DNA of 23,386 bases from a virus. The position numbers and the translations under genes were made by a program. The DNA is taken from IMG/VR virus record IMGVR_UViG_3300008448_000671, positions 1 through 23,386 of that record. One strand, written 5' to 3'. Shown here one piece after another: positions 22,528 through 23,386 of the stretch; position 1 is the first letter of the stretch, and each line of letters starts with the position of its first letter. The notes under the pieces are model-generated. The model searched no databases. It saw only the letters and a list, made by a program, of their open reading frames with translations, and was not told the DNA's origin.

Positions 22528-23258
22528 AAAAAATTTTCGTTAACTGGAACGGTGATTTCCGACTCCCCTCCGCATACTCCGCACTCTAGGATAAACTTTG
22601 GATCCAAGCCCAAATCGTTACGCATTATATTATTTAATATAAACTTAACGTCTCGGATATGCATTCTTGGGATGGCTTTACTAATAAAAACTGGGTCCGT
22701 AGACCCGTCTAGCTCTACTACGAACCTCCAAATATTAGAGTAAATCTGCTCCTGGCTATTTAAAAACTGCTCATCTGACACCCTTGGAAATCTAACCTTA
22801 GCCTTCTTGCCTAGCTTTGGCAGAGTTATCTCTCTAGGGTCTTCTATATCATTTGGGATGTGCTTAACTATTAAGTTATTTAAATTTATTTTAATTTCAC
22901 TTTCAGAATCACATTTAGGGCAAATAACCATGGCTGGATATTCTTCCCCGTAGGATATCTCTCTAATCTTAAGTAGAAGAAGCATCTTATCTATCAAGAG
23001 TAGGTTATTGTGATCCAGCCCCTTGACGCACTTTGACAGTAGGAAATTAACTGGATTTACTCCATTCTTAACGCTAACTGACATATGCTTTTCGTCTTCA
23101 AATTTAATTGGACTTACAAGCACTTCTGCCTTTCCCCCCGTATAAAACTTCCCTTCGCTGGGCAGACGAATTAAAATATCTGTCTCTAGCGGGATATCAC
23201 CAAAAAGCTTTTCTAAACGGGAGTCTCTATCGGGTTGAAATTTATCTAAGTTTGACAT
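22515..23258 (-). CDS. T4 gp26-like baseplate hub/tail assembly protein with two CxxC pairs
   Basis: This 247-aa protein fits the T4_baseplate (gp26-like) family in length and layout: an N-terminal part with LFGDIPLETDILIRLPSEGK and FYTGGKAEVLVSPIKFEDEK, a long helical middle, and two separated CxxC pairs (Cys113/Cys116 in VICPKCDSES and Cys226/Cys229 in LECGVCGGES) that probably bind one zinc. In T4, gp26 is a hub and assembly component. The 3' end carries the T-run that probably allows -1 frameshifting into a 62-residue extension, the behaviour of tail assembly chaperones. The start is ATG 23256-23258 with Shine-Dalgarno AGGA (23264-23267, 5-nt spacing). The start codon lies partly under the -35 box of the divergent promoter. 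Family assignment is from length, motif and recollection; a profile search would settle it. Confidence 0.65.
   Translation of the reverse strand: MSNLDKFQPDRDSRLEKLFGDIPLETDILIRLPSEGKFYTGGKAEVLVSPIKFEDEKHMSVSVKNGVNPVNFLLSKCVKGLDHNNLLLIDKMLLLLKIREISYGEEYPAMVICPKCDSESEIKINLNNLIVKHIPNDIEDPREITLPKLGKKAKVRFPRVSDEQFLNSQEQIYSNIWRFVVELDGSTDPVFISKAIPRMHIRDVKFILNNIMRNDLGLDPKFILECGVCGGESEITVPVNENFFSVT
22527..22533 (-). promoter_or_regulatory. Slippery heptamer T TTT TTT for -1 frameshifting
   Basis: The gp26-like gene reads GAA AAT TTT TTT TCA here, so T TTT TTT is in the X XXY YYZ phase needed for tandem -1 slippage, and the overlapping A AAT TTT also fits. The zero-frame stop follows three codons later. 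No pseudoknot is obvious within 10 nt. The nearest strong hairpin is about 57 nt downstream. Confidence 0.6.
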
Positions 23259-23281
23259 ATAATTCCTATATCTACTATAAT
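23252..23281 (+). promoter_or_regulatory. Consensus sigma70-type promoter driving the rightward gene
   Basis: TTGACA (23252-23257) and TATAAT (23276-23281) are exact consensus hexamers separated by 18 bp on the plus strand. The -10 box ends 7 nt before ATG 23289, so transcription would start at or within a base or two of the start codon, giving a nearly leaderless mRNA. A 7-bp inverted repeat with a single central base (CTACTAT A ATAGTAG, 23272-23286) covers the -10 box and could bind a regulator. The -35 box overlaps the start codon of the leftward gp26-like gene. Confidence 0.75.
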
Positions 23282-23288
23282 AGTAGGT

Positions 23289-23386
23289 ATGAAAATTAGG
23301 GTTGGTATTATAGACTCCTTAATCGAAACTGATAACCCACAAATAATAAAAGTTTTATCAGACAAGTGGGCATTCCCCGTCCAGGG
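23289..23386 (+). CDS. Rightward gene, N-terminal 32 residues (cut by window edge)
   Basis: ATG 23289 opens a frame that stays open to the window end: MKIRVGIIDSLIETDNPQII, then KVLSDKWAFPVQ. Only 32 residues are visible, too few to name a family. The alternation of beta-type (KIRVGII) and helical segments resembles the start of a soluble enzyme or regulator. It has an exact sigma70-type promoter directly upstream and diverges from the leftward structural genes with a 30-bp gap, so it is probably expressed at a different time. TAGGT just before ATG is a weak Shine-Dalgarno at best, in keeping with a nearly leaderless transcript. Confidence 0.55.
   Translation, partial: MKIRVGIIDSLIETDNPQIIKVLSDKWAFPVQ
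23307..23335 (-). promoter_or_regulatory. Candidate leftward promoter for the gp26-like gene
   Basis: On the minus strand TATAAT (23307-23312) is preceded at 17 bp by TTATCA (23330-23335), 4 of 6 bases matching TTGACA. The expected start near 23300 gives a leader of about 40 nt to ATG 23258. It lies inside the rightward gene. Weaker than the plus-strand promoter. Confidence 0.4.

Overview
The window is part of the genome of a contractile-tailed (myovirus-type) bacteriophage. It is AT-rich, uses the standard bacterial code (TAA, TGA and TAG all end genes), and no bacterial housekeeping gene, tRNA, rRNA, IS element or CRISPR array was seen. The host cannot be named. The baseplate genes mix T4-type (gp25, gp6, gp53 and gp26-like) and Mu/P2-type (J, I) features, as in many large environmental myoviruses.

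Region A (18846 down to 1, minus strand) is one uninterrupted late morphogenesis operon: tape measure protein with a polyglycine tract, a 362-aa tube/baseplate-junction candidate, a gp53/LysM-like wedge protein, a 901-aa hub candidate, a gp5/VgrG-type spike, an 894-aa protein with a LamG-like C-terminus, gp25, gp6/J, a 1696-aa gpI-like baseplate protein carrying an internal SGNH esterase domain, two related beta-rich tail proteins, and a tailspike or fiber running off the left edge. Junctions are 1-bp to 8-bp overlaps or gaps of a few bases. Most internal genes lack a Shine-Dalgarno sequence, which points to translational coupling.

Region B (18871 to 22364) interrupts the structural genes. 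It holds an acidic 160-aa unknown (minus), a 97-aa unknown (plus), a Cas4/RecB-type PD-(D/E)XK nuclease with a probable four-cysteine Fe-S site (minus), a DnaG/Toprim primase (plus) and a 315-aa beta-rich unknown (minus). From 19424 to 22364 there is no intergenic base. The 3' ends overlap by 40 and 32 bp, and the divergent nuclease and primase genes share their start codons in one CATG.

Region C (22339 to 23386) holds a T4 gp26-like protein with two CxxC pairs. Its 3' end carries an in-phase T TTT TTT slippery heptamer, followed in the -1 frame by a 62-codon extension that has no ordinary start codon. This is probably a programmed frameshift like that of tail assembly chaperones. To the right, an exact TTGACA-N18-TATAAT promoter reads into a divergent plus-strand gene cut by the window edge, so an early or host-sigma transcription unit probably begins there.

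The least-described items are the frameshifted gp26-like gene, the fully overlapping alternating block with the CATG shared start, the esterase inside a gpI-like baseplate protein, and the polyglycine/G-quadruplex tract in the tape measure gene.
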